NCBI RefSeq assembly: GCF_028867935.1
Contig: NZ_JAPQNS010000018.1
Span: 71,923-135,922 of the forward strand
Length of the DNA: 64,000 nt
Direction: 5' to 3'
Source: Flavobacterium sp. SUN052
GTDB taxonomy: Bacteria; Bacteroidota; Bacteroidia; Flavobacteriales; Flavobacteriaceae
In this document: positions 1 to 8,614 of the stretch, in pieces
Layout: every line of letters begins with the position of its first letter
Numbering within the stretch: the first letter of the stretch is position 1
The notes under the pieces: model-generated
Told to the model about the DNA's origin: nothing
The model's database searches: none
What the model saw: only the letters and a program-made list of their open reading frames with translations
Program-made: the position numbers and the translations under genes

Positions 1-234
1 TTTGTGTCTAAACTAAAGCCGGGTAAAGTCGATTTTTCAACGGTAGCTGGTGGTCTCAACATTCCCGATAAAGAAGTGCTTAGCCTCGATCTGGAAGTCA
101 ACAAAGTCTACTACGTTCAAGGCGACATGAAAACGAGACTCATGACGCAGAAACTGGTGCTAACCGAAGTGACGGAGTCTACTGCCAAGAAAAAGCTGCC
201 CGATATGAAATTAGACAACTGCATGAAAGAGTAG
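1..234 (+). CDS. C-terminal part of a DUF2846-like protein (partial)
   Basis: The frame is open from the left edge to the TAG at 232-234. A GTG at 4 could be read as a start, but the frame runs off the window, so this is more likely the tail of a longer gene. The visible part has a PGK stretch, then a segment ending in NKVYYV, and finishes with a conserved-looking Cys near the end. This resembles the C-terminal half of DUF2846 proteins, small secreted or lipid-anchored proteins of unknown function found in Bacteroidota and Proteobacteria. The family call is by eye and moderate; coding status is well supported because it is followed by an ordinary intergenic gap and a same-strand gene. Confidence 0.5.
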   Translation, partial: FVSKLKPGKVDFSTVAGGLNIPDKEVLSLDLEVNKVYYVQGDMKTRLMTQKLVLTEVTESTAKKKLPDMKLDNCMKE

Positions 235-281
235 TAGCGATCTGGGTTGTTTCCTTATCTTGTTTAAACGCTCAATTTTGT

Positions 282-1814
282 ATGCGAATATTTAATACGT
301 ATTGTTTCATTATTGGGTGCTTGGGCTGTTTGGTGGAGGGTAGTTATGCCCAAACCGCGTCGGACACTGCTTATTCGCAACCGTTCCGCAATCAGGTGCA
401 TTTTTCGCCCCGGCAAAACTGGACCAACGACCCAAACGGACTCGTATTCTATGATGGCGAATACCACCTCTTTTTTCAGTACAACCCGCTCGGTATTCGG
501 TGGGGTCACATGACGTGGGGACATGCCGTGAGCCCCGACCTGATGCACTGGAAAGAACTGGCCCCGGCCATTACAGAAGATACCGTAATGGCGTTTTCGG
601 GTAGTGTGGTTGTGGATGAGCGCAATACCAGTGGCTTTGGCCGTGATGGGAAAGTGCCGCTGGTTGCTGTTTATACGGGACACAAGGAAGGAAATCAGAG
701 TCAGTTTTTGGCGTATAGCCTCGATAAAGGCCGTACCTGGACAAAATACGCGGGCAACCCCGTCCTCGACCGAAATCAAAAAGACTTCCGCGATCCTAAC
801 GTTTTCTGGCATGAACCGTCAGGGCAATGGATTATGTCGGTAGTCTTACCCCATGAGCAACGCGCTTTGTTTTATGGATCGCTCAACCTGAAAAACTGGA
901 CTGAGTTAGGTGATTTTGCCGTCCCGAACAAAGCGTTGGGCATCTGGGAATGTCCCGCTCTCATGCGTGTTTCAATGGCTGACGATAGCACCGGAAAGGA
1001 GCAAAAATGGGTCCTGCTGATATCGGTGGGCGACGGTGCTATTGCAGGCGGGTCGGGCATGCAGTACTTTGTCGGCGACTTCGATGGGAAGCGATTTATC
1101 GCGCAGGATACTATGACTCGCTTTCTGGATTATGGCAAAGATTACTACGCAGCCATTCAGGTTAACAACCTCGACCGGCCCGTTACCATTGGCTGGATGA
1201 ATAACTGGCAGTATGCTAACGACATACCCACTTCGCCATTTCGCGGAGCCATGACCATGCCGCGCGAGTTGAGCCTTCGTCGGTTGCCGACCGGCTACGT
1301 GCTTCAGCAAACGCTGGACAGAGAAATTGCGGTCATTCAGGGAAACGAAACGCAGATAGCGGTAATCAAAGGTATTGACCATACCAAAGAAGCCAACGAT
1401 TTTGTGAAGGATGCCGATGCTTTCGAACTGATGATCCGGGGTAGCGTGGGCAATTTTGGTGTAAAGCTGAAAACCGGTCCGAACGAAGAAACGGTGATTG
1501 GGTATGACTCTACCAAAAGGGAAGTATATGTTGATCGAACCAAATCGGGCCGAATAACCGACAATCCCAAGTTTTCGGCACGGACCACGGCTCCATTTGT
1601 AGTAGAAGCACCATCGGGTCAGAAAACGGCCAAACCCCAGTTGACGCTGCATATTGTGGTAGACCGGGCCTCTATCGAAGTGTTTGTAGATGGGCAACAA
1701 CCAGTTACCATGACAAACCAGATTTTTCCATCCTCGACCAAGCCCCAACTGGAATTTTTTGGCAAAACACTTCGCTCTATCGAACTCCGTCGGTTAGATT
1801 CCGTCTGGAAATGA
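282..1814 (+). CDS. Secreted glycoside hydrolase family 32 (levanase/fructanase type)
   Basis: A 510-residue secreted GH32 enzyme expected to release fructose from fructans or sucrose-type substrates. Residues 1-23 form a signal peptide. The five-bladed propeller signatures are present: NDPNG at 49-53 (nucleophile Asp50), FSGS near 105, RDP at 170-172 (transition-state stabiliser) and WEC at 222-224 (acid/base Glu223). A C-terminal beta-sandwich follows from about residue 345. Length and layout match bacterial exo-levanases (SacC type); endo versus exo action cannot be decided here. No susC/D, transporter or fructokinase gene is adjacent, so it stands alone rather than in a fructan locus. The ATG at 282 is chosen because it gives a clean signal peptide. 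Confidence 0.93.
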   Translation: MRIFNTYCFIIGCLGCLVEGSYAQTASDTAYSQPFRNQVHFSPRQNWTNDPNGLVFYDGEYHLFFQYNPLGIRWGHMTWGHAVSPDLMHWKELAPAITEDTVMAFSGSVVVDERNTSGFGRDGKVPLVAVYTGHKEGNQSQFLAYSLDKGRTWTKYAGNPVLDRNQKDFRDPNVFWHEPSGQWIMSVVLPHEQRALFYGSLNLKNWTELGDFAVPNKALGIWECPALMRVSMADDSTGKEQKWVLLISVGDGAIAGGSGMQYFVGDFDGKRFIAQDTMTRFLDYGKDYYAAIQVNNLDRPVTIGWMNNWQYANDIPTSPFRGAMTMPRELSLRRLPTGYVLQQTLDREIAVIQGNETQIAVIKGIDHTKEANDFVKDADAFELMIRGSVGNFGVKLKTGPNEETVIGYDSTKREVYVDRTKSGRITDNPKFSARTTAPFVVEAPSGQKTAKPQLTLHIVVDRASIEVFVDGQQPVTMTNQIFPSSTKPQLEFFGKTLRSIELRRLDSVWK

Positions 1815-1878
1815 CTTACTCTAAAGACTTTAGAAACTACATAGTGCACGTTGAACTTCTGCCATTGCTGGAAAAACT

Positions 1879-2313
1879 ATGAAACACATCCTTACTCTTG
1901 TCTTACTCTTTATCCTGACGCATGTTAAGGCGCAATCTGCTGATGAAAAAGCTATTGTGGCCGTTGAAAAAGCCCGCTTTGACGCTCAGGTTTCTAAAAA
2001 TGCTGATGTCCTAAACCAAGTGTTGGCCGAGGATATGGTTTATGTTCACTCTAACGGAAATGTGGATAACAAACAATCGTACATTCAGTCGATTAAAGAC
2101 GGAAGCTCGACGTATAATTCCATTGATGTTCAGGAACAAAAGATCCGGTTATACGGAAATATGGCTATTGTTAACGGCGTATGCTATATCAAACGCCCCC
2201 TAGTGGATGGCAAAAATAACGACCTGAAACTGCGCTACACTGATGCGTATGTAAAAAAAGACGGCCGCTGGCAGATGGTTACTTGGCAGTCGTTCAGGAT
2301 GCCAACTCAGTAA
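1879..2313 (+). CDS. Secreted NTF2-like (DUF4440/SnoaL-like) protein
   Basis: A 144-residue protein with an N-terminal signal peptide (cleavage after about residue 18) and one compact alpha+beta domain. The order, a long helix with a VEKARFDAQ stretch, VLAEDMVYVHSNG, an internal strand pair and a final GRWQMVTWQS strand, is that of the DUF4440/SnoaL-like NTF2 fold. Members are small hydrophobic-pocket proteins or enzymes of mostly unknown role; no catalytic residues can be assigned. It lies 64 bp after the GH32 gene on the same strand and ends just before a strong palindromic terminator, so the two may be co-transcribed. Confidence 0.8.
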   Translation: MKHILTLVLLFILTHVKAQSADEKAIVAVEKARFDAQVSKNADVLNQVLAEDMVYVHSNGNVDNKQSYIQSIKDGSSTYNSIDVQEQKIRLYGNMAIVNGVCYIKRPLVDGKNNDLKLRYTDAYVKKDGRWQMVTWQSFRMPTQ

Positions 2314-2322
2314 AAACGCATA

Positions 2323-2378
2323 ACTAAAAACAAAGAAGGGGGCCAATTGTACAATTGGCCCCCTTCTTTGTTTTTAGT
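2323..2378. terminator. Bidirectional palindromic terminator between convergent genes
   Basis: Two 28-bp arms (2323-2350 and 2351-2378) are perfectly complementary with no separating loop. The outer parts are A-rich on the left and T-rich on the right, and the inner part is GC-rich (GGGGGCC). This gives a stem followed by a U-run in either direction. It separates the NTF2-like gene (+) from the YciE-like gene (-), whose stop codon is only 9 bp away. Confidence 0.9.
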
Positions 2379-2386
2379 CGGATCAA

Positions 2387-3184
2387 TCAAATTCCGCTCG
2401 ACCCACCCAATGTCGCGTCACGACTTGGACTATATCGTGGCGTCGGTGCATCATCTTCTGCTGGCGAGTTATCATCATACTCTACGCCACCTGCCGTAGC
2501 GCCTGTGCCAAAAGCACCACCTGTATATCCCAGCGTGCCAGAGCCTGCTGCCAATGTTGAACCGGCAATGGCCTCGTTTTCAACACGGTCGATGTCGCGA
2601 TAGCGGTCATACGAATCATTATTGTCGTCATTATCTCGTTCGCTAGCGGCTCGGTTGTTGATAAATGACTCAGCTAACTGCGTCAGTTTTTTATCTGTAT
2701 TTTTCTCTTCGTCCAGCGTCTGTTGTAGCAATTGAGCGGCTTCATTATAGCCTAGTACATGCGCCAATGTTACCACTGAGCCATAGGCGGCAATTTCATG
2801 GTGTTCAACTTTTTGAGCAGCCATTATCAAACCTGCATCCCTGGTTAGTGAACCTGATTCCGTGTTTGAGATAACCCGTTGTCCATCGTCGGCTAGGCCA
2901 TCAATAGCATTGCAGGTGCCTTCCTCTGCCGAAACACCTAAACTGTCGAATACACGCTCCAGGCGAGTCCGCTGATTGCGCGATTCTTCCTGATGGTGCA
3001 GGAAAGCGCTGCGTACTTCGTCTGTGGTAGCTGCGTCAGCCTGATCGCCAAGTGCGTCAATTGCCTGACCCTCGGCATAATAAATGTCTTTCAATTCGGA
3101 GATAAACAGACTTTTCAAGCCTTCTCCGGTGTCTGTGTCGTTTCCGCTAAAGAAATTCGACACACGATCCATGAACGATGCCAT
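2387..3184 (-). CDS. Ferritin-like DUF892 (YciE/YciF) family protein
   Basis: A 265-residue cytosolic protein. Residues about 15-170 form the four-helix ferritin-like DUF892 domain, with the signature FISELKDIYYAEGQ near the N terminus, HHQEESRNQ in the second helix, EHHEIAAYGS in the third and DEEKNTDKKL in the fourth. These Glu/His positions are the usual di-iron ligands. The last 90 residues are low-complexity and rich in Asp, Asn, Gly and Ala, unlike the roughly 170-residue enterobacterial YciE/YciF, so this is a family member with a disordered tail. DUF892 proteins are linked to stress responses; the exact role is not known. It is transcribed divergently from topA. Confidence 0.85.
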   Translation of the reverse strand: MASFMDRVSNFFSGNDTDTGEGLKSLFISELKDIYYAEGQAIDALGDQADAATTDEVRSAFLHHQEESRNQRTRLERVFDSLGVSAEEGTCNAIDGLADDGQRVISNTESGSLTRDAGLIMAAQKVEHHEIAAYGSVVTLAHVLGYNEAAQLLQQTLDEEKNTDKKLTQLAESFINNRAASERDNDDNNDSYDRYRDIDRVENEAIAGSTLAAGSGTLGYTGGAFGTGATAGGVEYDDNSPAEDDAPTPRYSPSRDATLGGSSGI

Positions 3185-3505
3185 AATGATTGTGTTTTAA
3201 GGTTTTGTTGAACTACACAACCTTTGCCCAATTTCTATGCCGAAGCTGATTTACTGCGAGTTAACTAGCGAAAGCAGGTTCCCATTGAGGTGTAAAATCT
3301 ACAATTTGAGTAGAGTTATTCCCCTGTTTTAAACGTGCCATTTCGAACGGTTTAGCGGCATAAAGTGTTAGTATGTTACAATCCTGTTTACATGGTGGGA
3401 GTCGTTTGCCGGGCGTTGTTTGTGCGGCATTCTATTCTTTTGCGTCTATCTTTGGCGCAAAGCAACGAAGGATTGTGGGGTACGCATCAACCTGAAAGCC
3501 TAATT
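3185..3505. promoter_or_regulatory. Divergent intergenic region, yciE-like / topA, with a topA promoter candidate
   Basis: This 321-bp gap separates two divergent genes. On the + strand, TATCTTTG at 3447-3454 fits the Bacteroidota -7 consensus TAnnTTTG and would place the transcript start about 45 nt before the topA ATG. No well-spaced -33 TTG is obvious. I saw no convincing -7 element for the minus-strand gene and no additional coding sequence. Confidence 0.4.
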
Positions 3506-6190
3506 ATGTCAAAGAACTTAGTCATAGTGGAGTCGCCTGCCAAGGCAAAAACCATTGAAGGCTACTTAGGAAAAGATTTTACCGTTCGGTCGAGCTATGG
3601 CCACGTTCGCGACCTGCCCAAAGATGGGTTAGCCGTTGATGTGAGCAATGGTTTTATGCCCGCTTACGAGGTTTCACCTGATAAGCGTCAGTTAGTCAGT
3701 GAGTTAAAGAAAATGGCAAAAGCTGCCGAAGAAGTCTGGCTCGCAACTGACGATGACCGCGAAGGAGAAGCGATCTCGTGGCACCTCAAAGAAGCCCTGG
3801 GCCTCCGCGACAATACCAAGCGGATTGTGTTTCGGGAGATTACCAAAAACGCCATCCTCAATGCCATTGGTCAGCCACGTTCCATTGACATTGACCTTGT
3901 TAATGCGCAGCAGGCCCGCCGTGTTCTCGACCGATTGGTAGGTTATGAATTGTCACCTGTTCTTTGGCGGAAAATTAAAGGTGGTAGCACCGGACTTTCG
4001 GCCGGTCGTGTACAGTCGGTTGCCTTGCGGCTGGTTGTGGATCGCGAACGCGAAATCGAGAAACACCAATCTAAATCCAGCTTTAAAGTAACGGCTCAGT
4101 TTGTGGTTGATGGTGGCAAGATTCTGAATGCCGAATTAGCCAAGAACTTTGCTAGTGTCGACGAAGCAAGGGGTTTTCTTAATCAGTGCGTAGGCGGCAT
4201 TTTCACGATCAAGAATCTTGAAACGAAGCCCACCAAAAAATCACCTGCTCCCCCGTTTACGACGTCAACCTTGCAGCAGGAGGCATCCCGCAAAATGGGT
4301 TATGCTGTTGATCGCACGATGAAACTGGCTCAGGGATTGTACGAAGCTGGTAAGATTTCGTACATGCGTACCGACTCAACCAGTCTTTCGCAGGAAGCTA
4401 TTGACAAAGCAACTGCTGAGATTCAGACTGAGTTTGGGCCAAACTACGTACAGACTCGTCAGTACAAAACCAAAAACGAGTCGGCTCAGGAAGCACACGA
4501 AGCCATCCGTCCTACGAATTTCAACGACCGGGGAGCAGGTGCCAACAAAGACGAAAAACGCCTGTACGAACTGATCTGGAAGCGGGCCATTGCCTCGCAG
4601 ATGGCCGACGCCCAGTTGGAACGTACAACGGCTACCATATTAATTTCCTTCCGTAATGGCGCTGCGCCAGTAGCTGTTCAAGCGAACTCGCTGGACGATA
4701 GTCCGTTCGATATGCCAGTTGCTACTACGGCAACAGAACCTCGCTCGTACCCCAATGAATTGGTAGCTCAGGGTGAGGTGATCAAGTTTGACGGTTTCTT
4801 GCGCGTGTATTTGGAGTCGAAAGACGACGAAGATGAGGAGAGCAAGGGCATGTTACCCCCGCTCCGCGTTGGGCAGGTGCTGGATCTGGGACAGATGAAA
4901 GCGACTGAGAAATTCTCGCGTCCGCAACCACGCTATGCCGAAGCCAGTTTGGTGAAGAAGCTGGAAGAAATGGGCATCGGTCGACCATCCACGTATGCAC
5001 CAACCATCTCGACCATTATAAACCGGGGTTACGTAACGAAAGCTGACCGGGCAGGGCAGGAGCGCGCTTTCCGCGAAATCACACTGGCTCAAAATCAGGT
5101 GACTGAGAAAGCGGGTAAAGAGATGTATGGCTCCGAGAAAGCCAAACTCTTCCCGACCAACACGGGTATGGTAGTTAACGATTTCCTGGTCGAGTACTTC
5201 CCCGACATTGTCGATTTCAAGTTTACAGCCAATGTTGAGAAGGACTTTGACGAGATCGCCAGTGGCCGTCGCGATTGGAAACAGATGCTGGAGGGCTTCT
5301 ATGACCCGTTTCACAAGAACATCGAAGAAGTGCAGGGGTCTGATTCTGTATCGTTTAAGACAGGTGCCCGCGAATTAGGCCTTGATCCCAAAACGGGTAA
5401 GAAAATGTCGGCTCGTTTGGGTCGCTACGGTGCCTTTGTGCAGATTGGCGAATCAACGGATGATGAGAAACCTATCTACGCCAACCTGCGCGACAATCAG
5501 TTGATTGAGACCATTACCTTGCAGGAGGCTTTGGATTTGTTTGCCTTGCCACGTGAAGTGGGCTTCTTCGAGGATCAGCCAATGACCATTGGCATCGGCA
5601 AGTTTGGTCCTTATGTACGTCACGATGGTAAATACGTGTCGCTTACAAAAGAAGACGATCCCTACACGATTACGGAAGAGCGAGCCATTGAGCTGATTCA
5701 GCAAAAAAGGGCCGAAGCTGTCAGCGAATCGATTGGTGAGTTTGAAGGTAAGCCAGTAACAACGGGCAAAGGTCGTTTTGGTCCGTATGTGAAGTATGAG
5801 GATAAATATATCTCGTTGCCAAAAGGGGAGCAATTGGGTCAAATCACCCTTGAACGCGCCATTGAACTAATTGCTCAAAAGCGTCAGGCCGAGGCCAACA
5901 AGTTTATTAAGGAGTTTCCTGAAAACCCGAGTGTTAAGATTGTCAATGGTATGTATGGCCCCTATCTGGCCGTAGGCAAGCGGAACGTTCGTATCCCGAA
6001 AGAAACCGACGCAGCCTCGCTTACGCTGGAGGAATGCTTGGCGTTGGCGGGCGAACCTGCCGAAGGAGCGGCAAAAAAGGCTCCGGCCAAAAAAGCCGCG
6101 GCTAAAACCGCCACTAAAAACACGGCTGCCAAAACAACTGCTGCCAAGAAAGCTGCCCCAGCTAAAAAAGCAGTAGCAAGTAAGAAATAA
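3506..6190 (+). CDS. topA: DNA topoisomerase I (type IA) with Lys/Ala-rich tail
   Basis: This 894-residue enzyme relaxes negatively supercoiled DNA by single-strand passage. Visible elements are the Toprim domain with catalytic Glu9 (VESPAKAKTI) and the acidic triad at 82-84 (ATDDDREGEA), the active-site Tyr286 in GKISYMRTDS, and three to four C-terminal repeats of the GRFGPYVKY type (about 635-845) in place of the zinc ribbons of E. coli TopA. Residues from about 855 to the end are almost only Lys, Ala, Thr and Pro, like a histone H1 tail. The frame is open 47 codons further upstream, but ATG 3506 is chosen because the conserved N terminus begins there and a -7 promoter candidate lies at 3447-3454. 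Confidence 0.97.
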   Translation: MSKNLVIVESPAKAKTIEGYLGKDFTVRSSYGHVRDLPKDGLAVDVSNGFMPAYEVSPDKRQLVSELKKMAKAAEEVWLATDDDREGEAISWHLKEALGLRDNTKRIVFREITKNAILNAIGQPRSIDIDLVNAQQARRVLDRLVGYELSPVLWRKIKGGSTGLSAGRVQSVALRLVVDREREIEKHQSKSSFKVTAQFVVDGGKILNAELAKNFASVDEARGFLNQCVGGIFTIKNLETKPTKKSPAPPFTTSTLQQEASRKMGYAVDRTMKLAQGLYEAGKISYMRTDSTSLSQEAIDKATAEIQTEFGPNYVQTRQYKTKNESAQEAHEAIRPTNFNDRGAGANKDEKRLYELIWKRAIASQMADAQLERTTATILISFRNGAAPVAVQANSLDDSPFDMPVATTATEPRSYPNELVAQGEVIKFDGFLRVYLESKDDEDEESKGMLPPLRVGQVLDLGQMKATEKFSRPQPRYAEASLVKKLEEMGIGRPSTYAPTISTIINRGYVTKADRAGQERAFREITLAQNQVTEKAGKEMYGSEKAKLFPTNTGMVVNDFLVEYFPDIVDFKFTANVEKDFDEIASGRRDWKQMLEGFYDPFHKNIEEVQGSDSVSFKTGARELGLDPKTGKKMSARLGRYGAFVQIGESTDDEKPIYANLRDNQLIETITLQEALDLFALPREVGFFEDQPMTIGIGKFGPYVRHDGKYVSLTKEDDPYTITEERAIELIQQKRAEAVSESIGEFEGKPVTTGKGRFGPYVKYEDKYISLPKGEQLGQITLERAIELIAQKRQAEANKFIKEFPENPSVKIVNGMYGPYLAVGKRNVRIPKETDAASLTLEECLALAGEPAEGAAKKAPAKKAAAKTATKNTAAKTTAAKKAAPAKKAVASKK

Positions 6191-6222
6191 GCATAAAAGA
6201 CATCGCTTGCGCGATAAGATTA

Positions 6223-6308
6223 GAACACGGATTAAACGGATTAGGCGGATTTTCACAGATAAAATTATTAGTCCGTGAAAATCCGCCTAATCCGTTTAAT
6301 CCGTGTTC
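6223..6308. repeat. 34-bp-arm palindrome with 9-nt internal periodicity
   Basis: Arms 6223-6256 and 6275-6308 are perfectly complementary around an 18-bp AT-rich loop. The left arm is built from roughly 9-nt subunits each containing CGGATT (at about 6229, 6238 and 6247). It lies between topA and the sirtuin gene on the same strand and could act as a transcription or mRNA-end signal for topA. The sequence type resembles dispersed palindromic repeats that I recall in environmental Bacteroidota, which is memory rather than a search result. Confidence 0.85.
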
Positions 6309-6333
6309 CTATTTATTTTCGTATCTTAACTGT

Positions 6334-7029
6334 ATGGAATCAAAACCCAAAATAGTGGTATTGTCCGGTGCAGGCATTAGCGCCGAAAGTGGTTTGGCCA
6401 CGTTCCGTGATGCCGATGGGCTGTGGGAAAATTATAGCATTGAAGACGTTGCTACGGCCACTGGCTGGGTACGAAATCCCACGCTGGTTCAGGAGTTTTA
6501 CAACAAACGCCGGAAGCAAGCACTGGAAGCACAACCTAACGCAGGGCACAAAGCGTTGGTAGCACTGGAGGAAAAATACGACGTAACAATCATCACGCAG
6601 AATGTTGACAATCTGCACGAGAAAGCAGGTTCATCTAAAGTAGTACATCTGCACGGTGAACTATCGAAAATGCGCAGTTCGGGCGACGCCAGTTTGGTGT
6701 ATGACATTGAAGGCGATGAAATTAAAATGGGCCAGTTGTGCGAAAAAGGGTATCAGCTCCGCCCGCATATTGTCTGGTTTGGAGAGGAAGTGCCGATGAT
6801 GGAAGTTGCTTTTGAGATTACACAGGAGGCCGATATTTTCATTGTTGTGGGTACGTCGCTGGCGGTGTATCCAGCGGCTGGGCTGGCCTATGCAGTGCCC
6901 CGTGGTGTGCCCATTTTTGTGGTTGATCCTAACACACCCGACATGAAAAAAACGCCCAACGTTACCTTCATTGCGGAGCCAGCCACCACAGGATTGACTA
7001 ACCTAGCCGAGCAGTTATTATCGCTGTAA
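6334..7029 (+). CDS. SIR2-family NAD-dependent protein deacylase (CobB-like)
   Basis: A 231-residue sirtuin that removes acyl groups from lysine, consuming NAD. The Rossmann motif GAGISAESGLATFR is at 12-25, TQNVDNLH at 88-95, catalytic His107 in HLHGEL, and VGTSLAVYPAA near the end. Tyr56 and Arg59 (FYNKRR) match the pair that binds the carboxylate of succinyl- or malonyl-lysine in SIRT5 and E. coli CobB, so desuccinylase activity is likely. Only one Cys is present, so the usual four-Cys zinc site is missing. It starts 144 bp after topA, beyond a palindrome, and probably has its own promoter or reads through. Confidence 0.92.
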   Translation: MESKPKIVVLSGAGISAESGLATFRDADGLWENYSIEDVATATGWVRNPTLVQEFYNKRRKQALEAQPNAGHKALVALEEKYDVTIITQNVDNLHEKAGSSKVVHLHGELSKMRSSGDASLVYDIEGDEIKMGQLCEKGYQLRPHIVWFGEEVPMMEVAFEITQEADIFIVVGTSLAVYPAAGLAYAVPRGVPIFVVDPNTPDMKKTPNVTFIAEPATTGLTNLAEQLLSL

Positions 7030-7104
7030 ACCAGAATAGGGTCATTAAGTAGTCATTTGTAGTCACTCGCAGACATTGGGTGTTAATAGGCAAACGACCT
7101 GTCG

Positions 7105-7827
7105 ATGCCTACAAATGACTCTTTGGTAACCACGAACGATCCACTTTGGGCAGCACACCTGTGTCTGACTGAACTCTACGGAACGCAGGAAATATACGGG
7201 CGTACCGACCCGATGCACGAACTGATTGCCACAATTCTGTCGCACCGGACCACCCATGCCAACGAAGTAGCTGCCTTTAGGGCGATGAAGGCGCGTTTCC
7301 CAACATGGGAATCCCTACGCGACGCTCCCCTTGATGAACTAATCTCTTGTATCCAGACTGCTAATTACCCCGAAGTCAAAGCTCCCTGGATCAAACAGGT
7401 AGTAACAGCTGTGATCACCGAACGGGGCGAAGCTAATATTGACTTTCTGGAGGAGATGACAACCGAAGATGCTATGGGCTGGCTCACGAGTTTGCCGGGC
7501 GTCGGTCTTAAAACGGCTTCACTTTTGCTGCTTTTTTACTTTCGGAAACCCGTTTTACCCGTTGATACGCATGTTCACCGAGTGACGCAGCGAGTGGGCG
7601 TACTGGGGCCAAAAGTGAGTGCAGAACGCGCGCATAAGCTTTTGTTGGAGCAGTTACCTAAAGACCCACTGGTGTTGTTCAATTTCCACAAGCATTTCTA
7701 TTGGCACGGTCAGCGTGTGTGCTCCTGGTACAACCCCAAGTGTCACGAATGCGTACTGTCTAACCAATGCGCTTATTTCCAGTTAGGCGGGATGATGGAA
7801 CTGAGCAGTACACCTCGAAAAAAGTAA
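7105..7827 (+). CDS. Endonuclease III-like HhH-GPD DNA glycosylase with FeS cluster
   Basis: A 240-residue base-excision repair enzyme of the Nth family. The helix-hairpin-helix LPGVGLKTAS is at 130-139 with catalytic Lys136, and the catalytic Asp154 lies in PVDTHVHR. Four cysteines at 206, 213, 216 and 222 give the C-x6-C-x2-C-x5-C pattern of the [4Fe-4S] loop. The N-terminal ILSHRTT replaces the LSAQATD of E. coli Nth, typical of a diverged Nth-like subgroup, so substrate range may differ. The gene follows the sirtuin gene by 75 bp on the same strand and converges on the helix-hairpin-helix operon, from which a palindrome separates it. Confidence 0.92.
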   Translation: MPTNDSLVTTNDPLWAAHLCLTELYGTQEIYGRTDPMHELIATILSHRTTHANEVAAFRAMKARFPTWESLRDAPLDELISCIQTANYPEVKAPWIKQVVTAVITERGEANIDFLEEMTTEDAMGWLTSLPGVGLKTASLLLLFYFRKPVLPVDTHVHRVTQRVGVLGPKVSAERAHKLLLEQLPKDPLVLFNFHKHFYWHGQRVCSWYNPKCHECVLSNQCAYFQLGGMMELSSTPRKK

Positions 7828-7900
7828 CTGGGTAATTGGGATAACTGAGTGATTGGGTAATTGACCAACTACTCACTCAGTTACCCCAATTACCCAATTA
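7825..7900. repeat. Imperfect palindrome at convergent gene ends
   Basis: Arms 7825-7852 and 7873-7900 pair over 28 bp with two mismatches. The left arm overlaps the stop codon of the nth-like gene. The arms are made of degenerate 8-9 nt units (TAACTGGG, TAATTGGG, TAACTGAG). It lies between convergent genes and is probably a bidirectional transcription end or mRNA 3'-stabilising structure. Confidence 0.75.
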
Positions 7901-7924
7901 ACTAATCACTCAATTACCAATACC

Positions 7925-8596
7925 CTAATTCGCGTTTTTCTTTTCGTAAAACACCTTCGACTGACCCACCCAGTTATCGCGTTCGATCCGGCCGGGGAAA
8001 AATTCGATAAGCTCGTTGACCTTATCAATGTCCTCTTTGGTAAAATTTGACACTTGCTGGAACGTGTAGATCCCCAGACTGTGGAGTTTGCGTTCCAGGA
8101 ATGGCCCAATGCCTACAATGGCTTTTAAATCGTCGGCCTCCGTAGCCGAAGCCCGGCCAATGCGGTCAAAATTCAATTCGTTTGCCCGCGAAGCAATACG
8201 CGACAAAACAGCCGCTTCGGAGCCCTGAGCTATGGGTACAGTGGGGCTTTCGTCAAACACCGGAACCGCAAGGGGAACCAAAGGGATTGGTTCACTATAC
8301 GACGGAGTCGGAATATCATCTACAACAGGGGCCGCAACCGCCGTTTGAGTTGTTACAGGCGAGGTAACCGGAACAGGAGCAACGTAAGCCGGAGCCGCCA
8401 GGGTTGCAATAGCTGTCTTCGACTGGCGGCATTCGGCTAGTTCGCGCTCGCGCTCGGCAATGTCAGCCCGGAGCGAATTGAGCCGACCGCTTAAAATGAG
8501 CCGGGCGATAAACCAGCCAATAAGCGCTGCCAGTGCAAGCAGCATTACTATTTCGACAATGGCAACCGGAAGACTGAGGGGATCTAATCCAAACAT
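7925..8596 (-). CDS. Membrane-anchored helix-hairpin-helix protein, paralogue 2
   Basis: A 223-residue protein: one membrane segment at about 10-35, a charged, probably coiled-coil stretch (RADIAERERELAECRQ), a Pro/Val-rich linker, and a C-terminal domain of about 85 residues with DDLKAIVGIGPFLERKL, a helix-hairpin-helix of the COG3743 type (predicted flap-endonuclease-like DNA-binding fold), ending with GRIERDNWVGQ. No nuclease active-site residues can be identified. It is the third gene of an operon after the OmpA-like gene and its own paralogue, 18 bp behind the latter; the C-terminal domains are about 80% identical by eye. Family members are widespread in Bacteroidota with no known function. 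Confidence 0.75.
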   Translation of the reverse strand: MFGLDPLSLPVAIVEIVMLLALAALIGWFIARLILSGRLNSLRADIAERERELAECRQSKTAIATLAAPAYVAPVPVTSPVTTQTAVAAPVVDDIPTPSYSEPIPLVPLAVPVFDESPTVPIAQGSEAAVLSRIASRANELNFDRIGRASATEADDLKAIVGIGPFLERKLHSLGIYTFQQVSNFTKEDIDKVNELIEFFPGRIERDNWVGQSKVFYEKKNAN

Positions 8597-8614
8597 GGTT
8601 TCTTTTGTTTCAGG

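Noticed and set aside
972..1748. 258-codon open frame opposite the GH32 gene
   Set aside because: It is a shadow of the GH32 coding strand; the plus-strand protein has all catalytic motifs and the antisense product resembles nothing.
3365..3505. 47-codon in-frame extension of topA from an upstream start
   Set aside because: The extension has no similarity to TopA, contains the -7 promoter candidate, and the conserved N terminus begins at ATG 3506.
6223..6308. CRISPR array, because of regularly spaced short repeats
   Set aside because: The units are about 9 nt with no spacers and form a palindrome; there are no cas genes in the window.
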